From Phycisphaerales bacterium UBA7800 (GTDB lineage Bacteria > Planctomycetota > Phycisphaerae > Phycisphaerales > Phycisphaeraceae): a DNA stretch of 64,000 bases. A program made the translations under genes and the position numbers. Each line of letters opens with the position of its first letter. Within the stretch, counting starts at the first letter, position 1. The stretch is from positions 5,963 through 69,962 of the forward strand of contig DLCK01000049.1 in the NCBI GenBank assembly GCA_002480565.1, in the 5' to 3' direction. The notes under the pieces were generated by a model, which was not told the DNA's origin, did no database searches, and saw only the letters and a program-made list of their open reading frames with translations. This document shows, in pieces, positions 33,649 through 42,788 of the stretch.

Positions 33649-34173
33649 TTACTCGTCGATACCCAAGTCACCTTTGGTCAGCAGCGACGCAAAGACGAAG
33701 CCGGCACCTTCGATGTTTTCGCGGGCACCTTCCTGGCGATCAATCACAGCGACGATTTTCACGACGGTGACACCCAGGCTTGTGAGTAATTTGGCAGCTT
33801 CAAGGACTTGGCCGCCCGTGGTGGCGATGTCTTCGACGATGACGACGCGGTCACCTTTTTCGAACTTGCCTTCAAGTTGCTTGGCCGTGCCGTAGTCTTT
33901 CTTCTGGTTACGGATGAGGATCGAAGGCTTACCCGTTGCCATGGATGTGGCGGCTACCAGCGGAATCCCGCCAAGTTCTGCGCCGGCGAGGCGGTCCACC
34001 GAGTCATCCACATGCTCAGCAAAGCGTTTGCCAAGTTCAGCGAGAATGTCCGGCTGAGTCTCAAAGAGATATTTATCCAGGTAATACTTGCTCTTGCGAC
34101 CGGAGCGAAGGGTAAATTCACCACGCAAAAGGGCCGCATCAGAGATCCGTTCGATGAGTTGTGCTGTTTCCAT
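33649..34173 (-). CDS. pyrE: Orotate phosphoribosyltransferase
   Basis: 174 residues. Converts orotate and PRPP to OMP in pyrimidine synthesis. The PRPP loop is VVIVEDIATTGGQVLEAAKL, preceded by LRSGRKSKYYLDKYLFETQP and AELGGIPLVAATSMATGKPS. Length is typical of the short bacterial form. Convergent with the upstream gene and divergent from the ruvC side, with no other pyrimidine gene nearby. Confidence 0.92.
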   Translation of the reverse strand: METAQLIERISDAALLRGEFTLRSGRKSKYYLDKYLFETQPDILAELGKRFAEHVDDSVDRLAGAELGGIPLVAATSMATGKPSILIRNQKKDYGTAKQLEGKFEKGDRVVIVEDIATTGGQVLEAAKLLTSLGVTVVKIVAVIDRQEGARENIEGAGFVFASLLTKGDLGIDE

Positions 34174-34233
34174 GGGGCAGAGTATACGGTTTTTTGCTTC
34201 AATTTGGAAAATGGATTGCCGTCACATTTTCTT

Positions 34234-34384
34234 TAACACAAAAGCACGAAGGACACGAAGATCACGAAGAACAAGCCAAAATATCTCTGATTCAAAAACC
34301 AAGACATAATGTTAGTATTCTGACTTTCCAGAAAAATGCCTCAAAAAACTTCGTGCCTTCGTGTCCTTCGTGCCTTCGTGTTAA
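34234..34384. repeat. Dispersed hairpin repeat, CACGAAGGACACGAAG family
   Basis: AACACAAAAGCACGAAGGAC then ACGAAGATCACGAAG at the left and CTTCGTGCCTTCGTGTCCTT then CGTGCCTTCGTGTT at the right, about 80 bp apart. It has the same architecture as the ACCACAGAG repeats but a different sequence. It fills the gap between pyrE and ruvC. Confidence 0.75.
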
Positions 34385-34407
34385 AAACATGACGGTACAC
34401 TATCCCC

Positions 34408-34902
34408 ATGCGAATCCTCGGTATTGATCCTGGCCTGCGAATCTGTGGCTATGGCATGGTCAGTTTTCGGCCTGGCCAAATTGACCCGTCACTGGTCGAA
34501 GCAGGCATTATCAAACTCAATACCAAAGCAGACATCCCCGACCGACTCATGCAGTTGCATACGGAGTTGACCGAGCTGATCGTCGAACTCAAACCCGATC
34601 AGATGGCGGTCGAAAAACTCTATGCACACTACAAGCATCCGCGGACTGCGATTCTCATGGGCCATGCTCGGGGGGTGATTCTGCTTTGTGCCAAGCAGGT
34701 GAAAATACCTGTGATTGACCTGCCTTCAACGGAAGTCAAGAAGTCGATCACCGGTTATGGGCATGCATCCAAATCACAGATGCAGTTGGCTGTGCAGAAT
34801 CAATTCGGACTTCCTGAGCCGCCAAGTCCACCGGACGTTGCCGACGCGATTGCCATTGCTTTGACACATGCAAGACGAATTGCAGTGCAAGAATTAGGCT
34901 GA
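34408..34902 (+). CDS. ruvC: Holliday junction resolvase RuvC
   Basis: 164 residues. The RNase H-fold endonuclease of the RuvABC complex. Catalytic acids: Asp7 in LGIDPGL, Glu68 in AVEKLY and the C-terminal PPDVADAIAIALTH pair. The stretch GHARGVILLCAK and TEVKKSITGYGHASKSQMQ are RuvC hallmarks. The start directly follows the repeat hairpin and ribosome binding is weak. No ruvA or ruvB neighbour is in the window. Confidence 0.92.
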   Translation: MRILGIDPGLRICGYGMVSFRPGQIDPSLVEAGIIKLNTKADIPDRLMQLHTELTELIVELKPDQMAVEKLYAHYKHPRTAILMGHARGVILLCAKQVKIPVIDLPSTEVKKSITGYGHASKSQMQLAVQNQFGLPEPPSPPDVADAIAIALTHARRIAVQELG

Positions 34903-35053
34903 TGCGACGTTATGCCTGCTATTGAGTCAAAAATATCGCTGCCAGATTTGGCAACATGCTGTATCATGCCTGTGTATCGAGTCTTTAAAGATGATCATCA
35001 TCTTGGCTGGGGTATTCGTGGGGAGTATCTGCATCAATCATGGGGAATTTGAG

Positions 35054-35536
35054 ATGAGCAAACAATTTTACGTCACGATGTTTTTATCCATGCTGAGCCT
35101 GCTATTGATCGCTGGCTGTGAAACCACAGGTTCCACCCGAACGGCTAACGGCAATCATCGTGTACGCGTGATCCGCCCCAATCAAATCATCGCAGGCACA
35201 CGTTGGACCCACGAAGAACGCCTCAAGGATGTGGCGATACGATCCGTCCGCGTGACACGCAATGCCAGCTATCACCTGATTTGCCTCAATACGGCGGAAA
35301 AACCACATGTCCATGACCAACACGATCTGGTGGTCACCACGTTATCAGGCAATGTAAGACTGCATTTGAACCTTAAAACCTATGACCTTAAACCTGGCGA
35401 TGTCGTGGAAATCCCGCGAGGTACATTGCATTGGGCAGAGAACCTTGGAGGTAACACCCAAGCCGAAGCCTTCGCGGTGTTCAGCCCACCTTACCAAGGC
35501 AAAGACATCCGATTCGTCAACGTCCCCAAACAATAA
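35054..35536 (+). CDS. Cupin-domain lipoprotein
   Basis: 160 residues from ATG 35054 (GGGG nine bases upstream; the frame is open much further but earlier starts lack a signal). Lipobox LLIAGC after a hydrophobic segment LSMLSLLL. The mature part has a cupin fold: HVHDQHDLVVTTLSGNVRLH and the second motif DVVEIPRGTLHWAENLGG with His residues for a metal. Possibly a periplasmic or outer-surface metal or ligand sensor; function unknown. Confidence 0.75.
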   Translation: MSKQFYVTMFLSMLSLLLIAGCETTGSTRTANGNHRVRVIRPNQIIAGTRWTHEERLKDVAIRSVRVTRNASYHLICLNTAEKPHVHDQHDLVVTTLSGNVRLHLNLKTYDLKPGDVVEIPRGTLHWAENLGGNTQAEAFAVFSPPYQGKDIRFVNVPKQ

Positions 35537-35610
35537 AACCCCTCGGATCACCGGCATCCCGAAGCCTTGAATTACACATTGCATGATCCAATCCGAAACG
35601 GAGTCAGCAA

Positions 35611-35898
35611 GTGAGTGACATTAAAAATCCTCGACTGCTGTATCTCAAAGGCATGCTGTTTTTCATCATGGGTGTGCTTGCTGGGGGAATTGTCTTGCTG
35701 CTTTATCCTGACTGGCGATTGGCGATTCTGTTGGGCGTGATGGCCTGGGCATTTGCCCGAGCATATTATTTTGTCTTCTATGTCATCCAGCACTATGTAG
35801 ACCCGCAGTTCAAATTTGCAGGGCTTGTCGACTTTGCCAAATACATGATGCGCAGACGATACCCACGTGATGACCAAGACCAAACCAAGGCGTCATGA
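35611..35898 (+). CDS. Small membrane protein, two transmembrane segments
   Basis: 95 residues from GTG 35611, with CGGAG upstream. Helices LKGMLFFIMGVLAGGIVLLL and LAILLGVMAWAFARAYYFVF followed by a charged tail KYMMRRRYPRDDQDQTK. No family recognised, but this size and shape is common in planctomycete gene sets. It overlaps the convergent terC by 6 bases at the 3' end. Confidence 0.65.
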   Translation: MSDIKNPRLLYLKGMLFFIMGVLAGGIVLLLYPDWRLAILLGVMAWAFARAYYFVFYVIQHYVDPQFKFAGLVDFAKYMMRRRYPRDDQDQTKAS

Positions 35899-36630
35899 TG
35901 ATGCAGCGGCGGCGGCTCTGAGACGTTTGCCACGAATCTTGAGATTCAACATTTCGACACTGAAACTAAATGCCATGGCAAAGTAGATGTATCCCTTTTG
36001 GATTGGCTGCCCCAAACCTTCAGCAACAAGCACCACACCGATGAGTACCAGAAATGCCAAAGCCAGCATTTTCATCGTCGGGTGACGTTCAATAAAGCGA
36101 CTGATCGAGCCGGCAAAAATCATCATCACACTCACAGCCAACACAATAGCAATGATCATCACCGTGATGTGGTCCACCATGCCCACCGCGGTAATCACCG
36201 AGTCCATGGAAAAGACCATGTCCAACATGAACACCTGAACCAATACCCCAAACAATTTGGCCTTGGCTTTACCCGCATGTTTGGATACCGTGTCCGGCTC
36301 TTCAAGCTTGTGATGAATCTCCATGGTCGCTTTAGCAATGAGAAACGCACCACCAATAAGCAGGATCAAACTGTGTCCCGTCACCTCATGGTTCAACACT
36401 GTAAACAATGTCTTGTGCATACTCATCACCCAACTGATGGCAAAGAGTAGACCGATGCGACCTGCCATCGCCATAAGCAGTCCGAGTTTGCGTGCCGGTT
36501 CCTGTTGTTTTTCAGGGAGTCGATTGGTGAGAATCGAAATAAACACCACGTTGTCAATGCCCAACACGATTTCCAGTACGGTCAATGTCAGTAGTGCAAG
36601 ACCGTTTTCCAACGTCAGTAATTCAACCAT
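35893..36630 (-). CDS. TerC-family integral membrane protein
   Basis: 245 residues, about seven membrane segments. Signature LGIDNVVFISILTNRLPEKQ near the N-terminus and MLDMVFSMDSVITAVGMVDH, in which the acidic residues within helices are thought to bind metals (Mn2+ in some members; tellurite resistance in others). The exported ion cannot be read. A short basic end follows (KIRGKRLRAAAAASS). Confidence 0.88.
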   Translation of the reverse strand: MVELLTLENGLALLTLTVLEIVLGIDNVVFISILTNRLPEKQQEPARKLGLLMAMAGRIGLLFAISWVMSMHKTLFTVLNHEVTGHSLILLIGGAFLIAKATMEIHHKLEEPDTVSKHAGKAKAKLFGVLVQVFMLDMVFSMDSVITAVGMVDHITVMIIAIVLAVSVMMIFAGSISRFIERHPTMKMLALAFLVLIGVVLVAEGLGQPIQKGYIYFAMAFSFSVEMLNLKIRGKRLRAAAAASS

Positions 36631-36755
36631 GTGTAACCCTTGTGACCAGCTATCGAATACTCATCAGTGTAACAGGATTGCAGGCACAAATACGGGAATT
36701 CAACATCATTTAAATGCAATACCGCCATCCATCCACGAAACGTCGGCATCACACT

Positions 36756-36788
36756 TTAAAGCCCGCGGGACTTGAGTCTCCAGGGTCT
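36756..36788. repeat. Short palindromic repeat, GCCCGCGGGACTT family, copy 2
   Basis: TTAAAGCCCGCGGGACTTGA then GTCTCCAGGGTCT matches 5457-5488 with two changes in the right arm. Located between terC and the GH31 gene. Confidence 0.6.
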
Positions 36789-36812
36789 GCGTGACGCATA
36801 TTAAACGACGAT

Positions 36813-39086
36813 TCAACACTGCACATCAATCACGCGAATCTGCTTACGATTGTTATCCTCAGCAAAATCAACAACAACACGCCCCTTGCGATCCGTCTTG
36901 ATTGCATGAGTTTCCCCATCAAGCGTGATGGATTTGATCTGTTGATCTCCGCAGAGTCGAAGGCGATAGGTACGCGTTTGAGGTTGACCTGTATAGCTGC
37001 CTTGTCTTGGGTGAACCACACAACGGAAGCCTCCGTCGATGACCTGTTGTTCGATGCGCGTGATGCAATGCTGCCCGGATTCATGTGCAAAGCTTTCGCC
37101 ATCATCTTCGTAGATTGACGACTCACTCGATTCACCTGGATACCAACGCAGATCGAGTTTTGTCTCATCACGTTGACCGACGAATTGGAGTTTGGGTCCC
37201 ATGGGGATCACGCTACCTGCTTTGACGAAGATTGGACCACCATGCCCATCACCTTTTTCAAAAGCAAATGTTTGATCGCCCTTAACCAACTTGCCTGTCC
37301 AGTAGTCATACCATTGACCTTCGGGCAGCGTAAACGACTCGCAAAACGCAGCAGTCAACAGGGCATCACCGAGCATGTACTGACAGTGCAATTCATCGGC
37401 TCCCGGAAGTTGCGGGTATGCCAGAGGCATGGCGCGCATCATCGGCATGCCGGTGGTGGAGGCCTTGTGCGCCATCGTATAAAAGTAAGGCAGCAGTCGG
37501 TATCGCAGCTTCGCATACCGCTTGAACATTTTGCCAAGTTCTTCACCGAGTAACCATGGGTGTCGCCAATAAGCCCAGCTATTAACCTGCGACCAAGGCT
37601 GGAGGAATCCGAAGTGGATGCCCTCATCCGTGAAGACATCCATATCACAAGACGCATTGCTATGACCAGACAAACCATGGTTCAGAATGGAGATCAGCGG
37701 TTTAACCCCGCCACCGGTATCACCTGCCCAGGTTGCTGAATATTGGGCAATCCCCGCATAGGCACCGGAGGAATAAATCATGGGCCGAAGGTTGGTATGT
37801 TCTGCCATACCTTGAGACATCTGCTTGTTGAGCAGTGTCGGATAGAGGTTGTGCATCTGCTCATCGGTCATGCCGTTGAGGTAGCGACGGTCGGGATGTT
37901 CGTTGACCTGGTACGCACCATCCATCTTAAATGCGCGGGCGCCCTGGTCGACAAATTGCTTGAGATGTTCAAACCAAGGTTGGCCATGACGCATGTTTTT
38001 ATCGAAGTACCGCGGCGGGTGGCCGATGTTCTTGTCCTGCTCAAAATCATCATCCGAAGGAACATCGTCCATTGCATTATCACTGACAAGCGAACTGTTT
38101 ATCAGACACTGTTCTTCGTACTCACTCACATCGTAATCACAGCAAAGCCACAGACTGAGTTTAAAACCCAATCGTTTTGCAGCTGCGATGAACGTGTTCT
38201 GCGACTTGTCGGCCCAACGTGGGATATGAAATCGTTCTTTACTCCACTGCTTGTCCGGCGTGGCGTCATAAAAATTTTCCATCCAACCCGGCTCAAGACC
38301 GATTAAATCACATGGTATTTTTTCACGTCGAAACGTCTGACAGTCATCAAGCATCGTCCGCGCATCCGCTTCTTCATGACAGACAAACGTCAAGCCATAC
38401 GCCCAGCGTGGAAGCAGTAGCGGTCGGCCCATCAACTGTGTCCCACGATCCAAAAGTGTCGGCAGATCATCACCCACAAACAGATACAAGTCCAAGTGAT
38501 CCGCCTGTGAGCAGATGGCAATTTGATCGGATTGAGACTGAGCAACGTCATAGGACTGCTTACCGGTCGTCGAGCAGAAAGACGCCCAGCCGCGGGTACT
38601 CATCAACCATGGTGAAGGTGCGTAGCACTTGACGTTACGGACCCAGAGTTGCGCTTTGTGATTGGATTTTTCCAGTCGATCGCGGTCTTCATCACCAAGA
38701 CCATAGATCTTTTCATCAGCATGATGAGTCAGGTTGAGATTAAAACCGCCATAAGGATCGACAGTCGGCGGATTGCATGTTTGCTGAAGTAATTTGCCAT
38801 CGGTGGTGGTCAGCGTGAACTGCCCGTCTTCCAGACTCATCGTCAACGTGGCAAGCTCAGTTGTAAGCGTCCACTGTTCATCGGTGCGATTGTGCGTTGC
38901 TTCACAGGATGGCCAATCGGTATTGAGTATGCCATACCGTTCCAAGGCCGATCGCGTTCGTTTGGGGTCAGGTGTAATCTGCAGACGGATAAGCCAAGGG
39001 GCTAAAGCTTCGATACAGCAGTAACCGCCCTGCTCAAGTTTCTGCCAAGGGGATGAAGACGTTTGTGTACTGAGAATCTGACTCAT
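36813..39086 (-). CDS. Glycoside hydrolase family 31 (alpha-glucosidase/alpha-xylosidase type)
   Basis: 757 residues, no signal peptide, so cytoplasmic. Barrel motifs: PCDLIGLEPGWMENFYD, GARAFKMDGAYQ with the nucleophile aspartate and ATWAGDTGGGVKPLI with the acid/base region; C-terminal beta domains include GAPVFVKAGSVIPMGPKLQF-like FVKAGSVIPMGPKLQF and YPGESSESSIYEDDGESFAH. Specificity is not evident; the Asp in KMDG lacks the usual WxDMNE context, so a xylosidase or atypical branch is possible. It stands alone on the minus strand, with the GCCCGCGGG repeat just beyond its end. Confidence 0.87.
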   Translation of the reverse strand: MSQILSTQTSSSPWQKLEQGGYCCIEALAPWLIRLQITPDPKRTRSALERYGILNTDWPSCEATHNRTDEQWTLTTELATLTMSLEDGQFTLTTTDGKLLQQTCNPPTVDPYGGFNLNLTHHADEKIYGLGDEDRDRLEKSNHKAQLWVRNVKCYAPSPWLMSTRGWASFCSTTGKQSYDVAQSQSDQIAICSQADHLDLYLFVGDDLPTLLDRGTQLMGRPLLLPRWAYGLTFVCHEEADARTMLDDCQTFRREKIPCDLIGLEPGWMENFYDATPDKQWSKERFHIPRWADKSQNTFIAAAKRLGFKLSLWLCCDYDVSEYEEQCLINSSLVSDNAMDDVPSDDDFEQDKNIGHPPRYFDKNMRHGQPWFEHLKQFVDQGARAFKMDGAYQVNEHPDRRYLNGMTDEQMHNLYPTLLNKQMSQGMAEHTNLRPMIYSSGAYAGIAQYSATWAGDTGGGVKPLISILNHGLSGHSNASCDMDVFTDEGIHFGFLQPWSQVNSWAYWRHPWLLGEELGKMFKRYAKLRYRLLPYFYTMAHKASTTGMPMMRAMPLAYPQLPGADELHCQYMLGDALLTAAFCESFTLPEGQWYDYWTGKLVKGDQTFAFEKGDGHGGPIFVKAGSVIPMGPKLQFVGQRDETKLDLRWYPGESSESSIYEDDGESFAHESGQHCITRIEQQVIDGGFRCVVHPRQGSYTGQPQTRTYRLRLCGDQQIKSITLDGETHAIKTDRKGRVVVDFAEDNNRKQIRVIDVQC

Positions 39087-39207
39087 GTTGACCGCTTTTC
39101 ACTGGCGATTGAAATACAAACCATGTCATAAAGACCAGCGAGCTATTATGATCAAATCATTCACAAGATGGGATTGATTCGCTCAATTGAATACAAAAAA
39201 GTCAATG

Positions 39208-40194
39208 TTAATTCACATTTTGAGACTGAGATTGGGACGGCAGCTGGGATTGCGTGGATGGCTGGGATTGGGATTGGCTTTGAGACATGTTCTGGCCAAC
39301 GACCGGCGCGAGTGTTGACGTGTTAAGCGGTTCAACATCTACACTGACTCTAATCTGGTGATTACCACCCCCAAGTACAACGCCTTTAACTGGCGAGACG
39401 TCTTCAAAATCCCGTCCCCATGCCAGGGTAATGTGATCATTGTTGACAATTTGAGAGTTGGTCGGATCAAAGTCCACCCAGCCGTTGTCCGGGCAATAGA
39501 CTGCTGCCCAGGCATGTGAAGCGTCAGCCCCGATGAGTCGGGGTTTGCCTGGTGGCGGGTAGGTTCGCAGATAGCCACTGACATATCGGGCGGGTAAATC
39601 AAGGCTGCGAAGACAGGCGATCATCAAATGCGCAAAGTCCTGACAGACACCACTGCGCTGCTCGAAGACCTTCTGCACGGTGGTCAAAATCGTCGTACTG
39701 GTTGGATCAAATTTAAAGTCAACGTGAATCCGCTCAGAGAGATCTTTGGCAGCATCCAGAATCGGACGCCCTGGCGTGAACGATTTGAGTGTATAGGCTT
39801 GGAGCATCTGCAAGCCTGGTGCCAGTGGCGAATCAAAACAATATTGATACGCATCAAGACCATCATTGGTCAGATCAGTAATCAGTTTATCACGTACCTG
39901 CTCCCATGGGCGGGACATGTTCTGGAGCAGCGGTTGGCGTGGCTGGACGTCAACGGTTCCCACGAGTTTGATGATTAACTGTTTGTGTGGTTGCTGCACG
40001 GCTGCAAAGGCTGCACTATTCCCAAAAAAATCGACATGCTTCTGAAACACATCCGGTGTCGGCGTGATGATCAAGTCAAAATTCTGCCACGTCTGATTGG
40101 ACACCTCGCGCGGGAGCATATGAACCGCACTATGGCTAACTGTGGCGGCGACTCCGTAGTGATATTCCGTGATATGGGTCAGGCGGTATTGCAT
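39208..40194 (-). CDS. Transglutaminase-like cysteine peptidase (BTLCP N-terminal type)
   Basis: 328 residues. The N-terminal beta domain (MQYRLTHITEYHYGVAATVS) precedes a transglutaminase core with Cys in RSGVCQDFAHLM, His in ASHAWAAVYCP and Asp in GWVDFDPTNSQ. The last ~30 residues are a Ser/Gln repeat (SQSQSQSQPSTQSQLPSQSQ). It is the last gene of the three-gene cluster with the ATP-grasp/alpha-E and DUF2126 proteins. In this system (Iyer et al., amidoligase work) such peptidases are proposed to cleave or condense a peptide tag. No export signal. Confidence 0.88.
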   Translation of the reverse strand: MQYRLTHITEYHYGVAATVSHSAVHMLPREVSNQTWQNFDLIITPTPDVFQKHVDFFGNSAAFAAVQQPHKQLIIKLVGTVDVQPRQPLLQNMSRPWEQVRDKLITDLTNDGLDAYQYCFDSPLAPGLQMLQAYTLKSFTPGRPILDAAKDLSERIHVDFKFDPTSTTILTTVQKVFEQRSGVCQDFAHLMIACLRSLDLPARYVSGYLRTYPPPGKPRLIGADASHAWAAVYCPDNGWVDFDPTNSQIVNNDHITLAWGRDFEDVSPVKGVVLGGGNHQIRVSVDVEPLNTSTLAPVVGQNMSQSQSQSQPSTQSQLPSQSQSQNVN

Positions 40195-40216
40195 GGTGGA
40201 CTTTATAGTTTAACGC

Positions 40217-42781
40217 TCAAACCGCCTCCATGCCCAGGGATTGTGGGTTTAACGATGTGACCGATAGAGATTGCAACGGCTGAGCATGCACAAGGTAACG
40301 CTGAGTCAGTTGATCGTTAAGCTCCAGCAATTCGCTGACCAGTCGATTTAACAGGTCAGAAAGTTCACTACGTCGCCCAAGTGAATCCCGTTGGGACAAT
40401 TGCTGCACATCTGCCAACCGTAATTCCGAAAGTAATTTCAAGATGTGCTTCTGTTCGCTGGTGCGTTGCCCGTCGAGTATTTCACGTGGCAGGGTATCAA
40501 TATGCCGCGATAGTTCATTGAGTTGAAACCCAACACTCTGTGGGTTGGTTTCGTCAATCAGAAGCAAGTCCAAAACCGGTAACGCTGCCACCGTTGTCTG
40601 ATACCGTGAGCGATAGGTCATGTTACTGCTGGCAATTTCCAACGCCGCATCAAGCATGGGCAATTCATGTTCCTCTTGGGGGACCACCAATTCATCAAGT
40701 AACGTTGCAGTGAACAATGCCCGTTCAACACGTCGACCCATCATCAAAAAACGCCAACCCTGGCCCTGCGTCATACTCTCATGGCTAAAACCTGCAAACG
40801 CAGTGAACGGCACAAGTAACTCGTCAAGTAACTCAAGCTGCTCGGTCATATCCAAAGGGGTAACGGCAGCCTGGGAAAGACGTCGATCGATTTGACTGAG
40901 AATACGCCACGTATCCAGACTAATCCGGTCACGTACCACCGACCCCAATCGCCGGATGTGATGAGCCATTGACAGTAAACCAAAATCAAGTTCCCGTTCA
41001 AAAAGCACCATCTGCAAGTAGCCAATCACCCGATCGTACTCCTCAAGAGGCGACTGAATCGGCCCATTTTCTGGTGTCGCAAATGTCTTGCGTCCAAGTA
41101 ACGTAAAAAGCCTTGGCAGTTCCGGACAGCTTTCCTCCATCACCTGATCAATCATGCGTTGGATAATCGACCGACACAATCGCACCAATGACTCGGCACG
41201 TTCGACATAACGTCCAAGCCAGAACATCGTGTCTGCTACACGACTGGGCAAGTCCTGTGTCTGTCTTGCGAGTTTCACATTGCTAACGTCCGTTGGAAGC
41301 AGGCTGAACATATTCACCGGCCCGTCGGATAACACCCATGCGTCCTTGGAGCCGCCACCTTTTTGCATGGAGATAATCTTCGAGTCCTGTGCGGAACTAA
41401 TCCGTGACAACCCACCGGGCATGACGGTATACCCGTCCTCTGTTGCTGCGACGTACACCCGAAGCAGTAAATGACGTGGGACAAGGCAATCCCCTTGCCA
41501 GGTCGGAACCGTAGAAAGCGTGACACTTTCCTGGCCGATGTAGTGATGTGGGTTGGCTAGAATTTTGGCTTTAAGCTCATCAATTTGCGGCTTGGTCAGA
41601 GACTGCCCAAAAATCGGCGGCGTTTTGTGTGGTCCATCAAAGGCAGACTTGATCACCAGTTCATGCAGGTGTTCAAGGACATAAGTCCGAGCCTGCTGAT
41701 GTCCACACCACCAGGTTGCGACACTTGGCAATAGCGCCTCTTCACCGGTAATCTTGCGACAAAGCGACCGGAAAAACGGCATAAACGCAGGCGTTTCAAT
41801 CACACCACTCCCCAGCGCGTTGGCAATGGTTACCTCGCCAGCGGCAGCGGCCTGAACCAAACCTGCCACGCCCAACTGTGAGTCGTTACGCAGTTCCAAA
41901 GGGTCACAGTATTCATCATCCAAGCGACGAAGAATCACATCCACGCGCTGAAGTCCGCTTAGTGTTTTGAGATAGACCTTGTTGTTACGCACCGCCAGAT
42001 CGCCACCCTCAGCGAGTGTGAACCCAAGGTAACGAGCCAGATAAGCGTGTTCGAAATAAGTCTCGTTGTAAGGTCCAGGTGTCAACAGGACGATGCGCGG
42101 ATTATCGCGACCCTGGGGTGCCAAATGAGCAAGCGTCTCGCGGAGTTTGGAAAAGAACATTGCAAGTCGCTGCACGCCACACTGACGAAACAAATTGGGG
42201 AAGGTGCGCGACATGACCACACGATTTTCCAAGGCATAACCTGCACCCGAGGGCGCTTGCGTGCGGTCATCCACAACCCACCACTGCCCCGCAGGATTCC
42301 GGGCAATGTCCACGCCGTACAACACCAGATGCTGATCCTTGCGCTGACGGATTGCGGTGCAGGGTCGCAAAAAATGTGGGTTGGCATAAACCATGTCCGC
42401 AGGCAGCACATTGCTGGTAATCAGCGAACGCGAACCATGCAGATTGGTTAACACGTGATTGAGTACAAATGCCCGTTGAATCAAAGCCTTTTCAAGCTTG
42501 GCCCATTCATCATGGGCGATTACCAACGGTACAGGATCCAACGCCCAGGGACGCTCCATGCCATGTGGATCGCCGTACACGTTGTAGGTCACACCGTTGT
42601 CTTGAATCAGACGCTGAGCATTGACCCATCGGCTGTTAACCGTCTGGGCTCCCATCTGAGCAAAGCCTTCAACGAGCTTGCCCCATTGCGGGTGCATGTT
42701 CCCTGATGCGTCCAGCAGTTCGTCATACGTCCCTGCCAAGGGGCTATAGTCATTCGCTGGTGAGTTGATCGTGGGCATCAT
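40217..42781 (-). CDS. Circularly permuted ATP-grasp ligase fused to alpha-E domain
   Basis: 854 residues. The N-terminal ~470 residues are a circularly permuted ATP-grasp type-2 domain: TYNVYGDPHGMERPWALDPV, ARNPAGQWWVVDDRTQAPSG, NRVVMSRTFPNLFR, LLTPGPYNETYFEHAYLARY. The C-terminal half, beginning LGRYVERAESLVRLCRSIIQ, is the alpha-helical alpha-E domain. It likely ligates an amino acid or peptide to a carboxylate. Adjacent DUF2126 and transglutaminase genes make the standard amidoligase neighbourhood. The gap to the preceding gene is only 8 bases. Confidence 0.9.
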   Translation of the reverse strand: MMPTINSPANDYSPLAGTYDELLDASGNMHPQWGKLVEGFAQMGAQTVNSRWVNAQRLIQDNGVTYNVYGDPHGMERPWALDPVPLVIAHDEWAKLEKALIQRAFVLNHVLTNLHGSRSLITSNVLPADMVYANPHFLRPCTAIRQRKDQHLVLYGVDIARNPAGQWWVVDDRTQAPSGAGYALENRVVMSRTFPNLFRQCGVQRLAMFFSKLRETLAHLAPQGRDNPRIVLLTPGPYNETYFEHAYLARYLGFTLAEGGDLAVRNNKVYLKTLSGLQRVDVILRRLDDEYCDPLELRNDSQLGVAGLVQAAAAGEVTIANALGSGVIETPAFMPFFRSLCRKITGEEALLPSVATWWCGHQQARTYVLEHLHELVIKSAFDGPHKTPPIFGQSLTKPQIDELKAKILANPHHYIGQESVTLSTVPTWQGDCLVPRHLLLRVYVAATEDGYTVMPGGLSRISSAQDSKIISMQKGGGSKDAWVLSDGPVNMFSLLPTDVSNVKLARQTQDLPSRVADTMFWLGRYVERAESLVRLCRSIIQRMIDQVMEESCPELPRLFTLLGRKTFATPENGPIQSPLEEYDRVIGYLQMVLFERELDFGLLSMAHHIRRLGSVVRDRISLDTWRILSQIDRRLSQAAVTPLDMTEQLELLDELLVPFTAFAGFSHESMTQGQGWRFLMMGRRVERALFTATLLDELVVPQEEHELPMLDAALEIASSNMTYRSRYQTTVAALPVLDLLLIDETNPQSVGFQLNELSRHIDTLPREILDGQRTSEQKHILKLLSELRLADVQQLSQRDSLGRRSELSDLLNRLVSELLELNDQLTQRYLVHAQPLQSLSVTSLNPQSLGMEAV

Positions 42782-42788
42782 AGACTCA

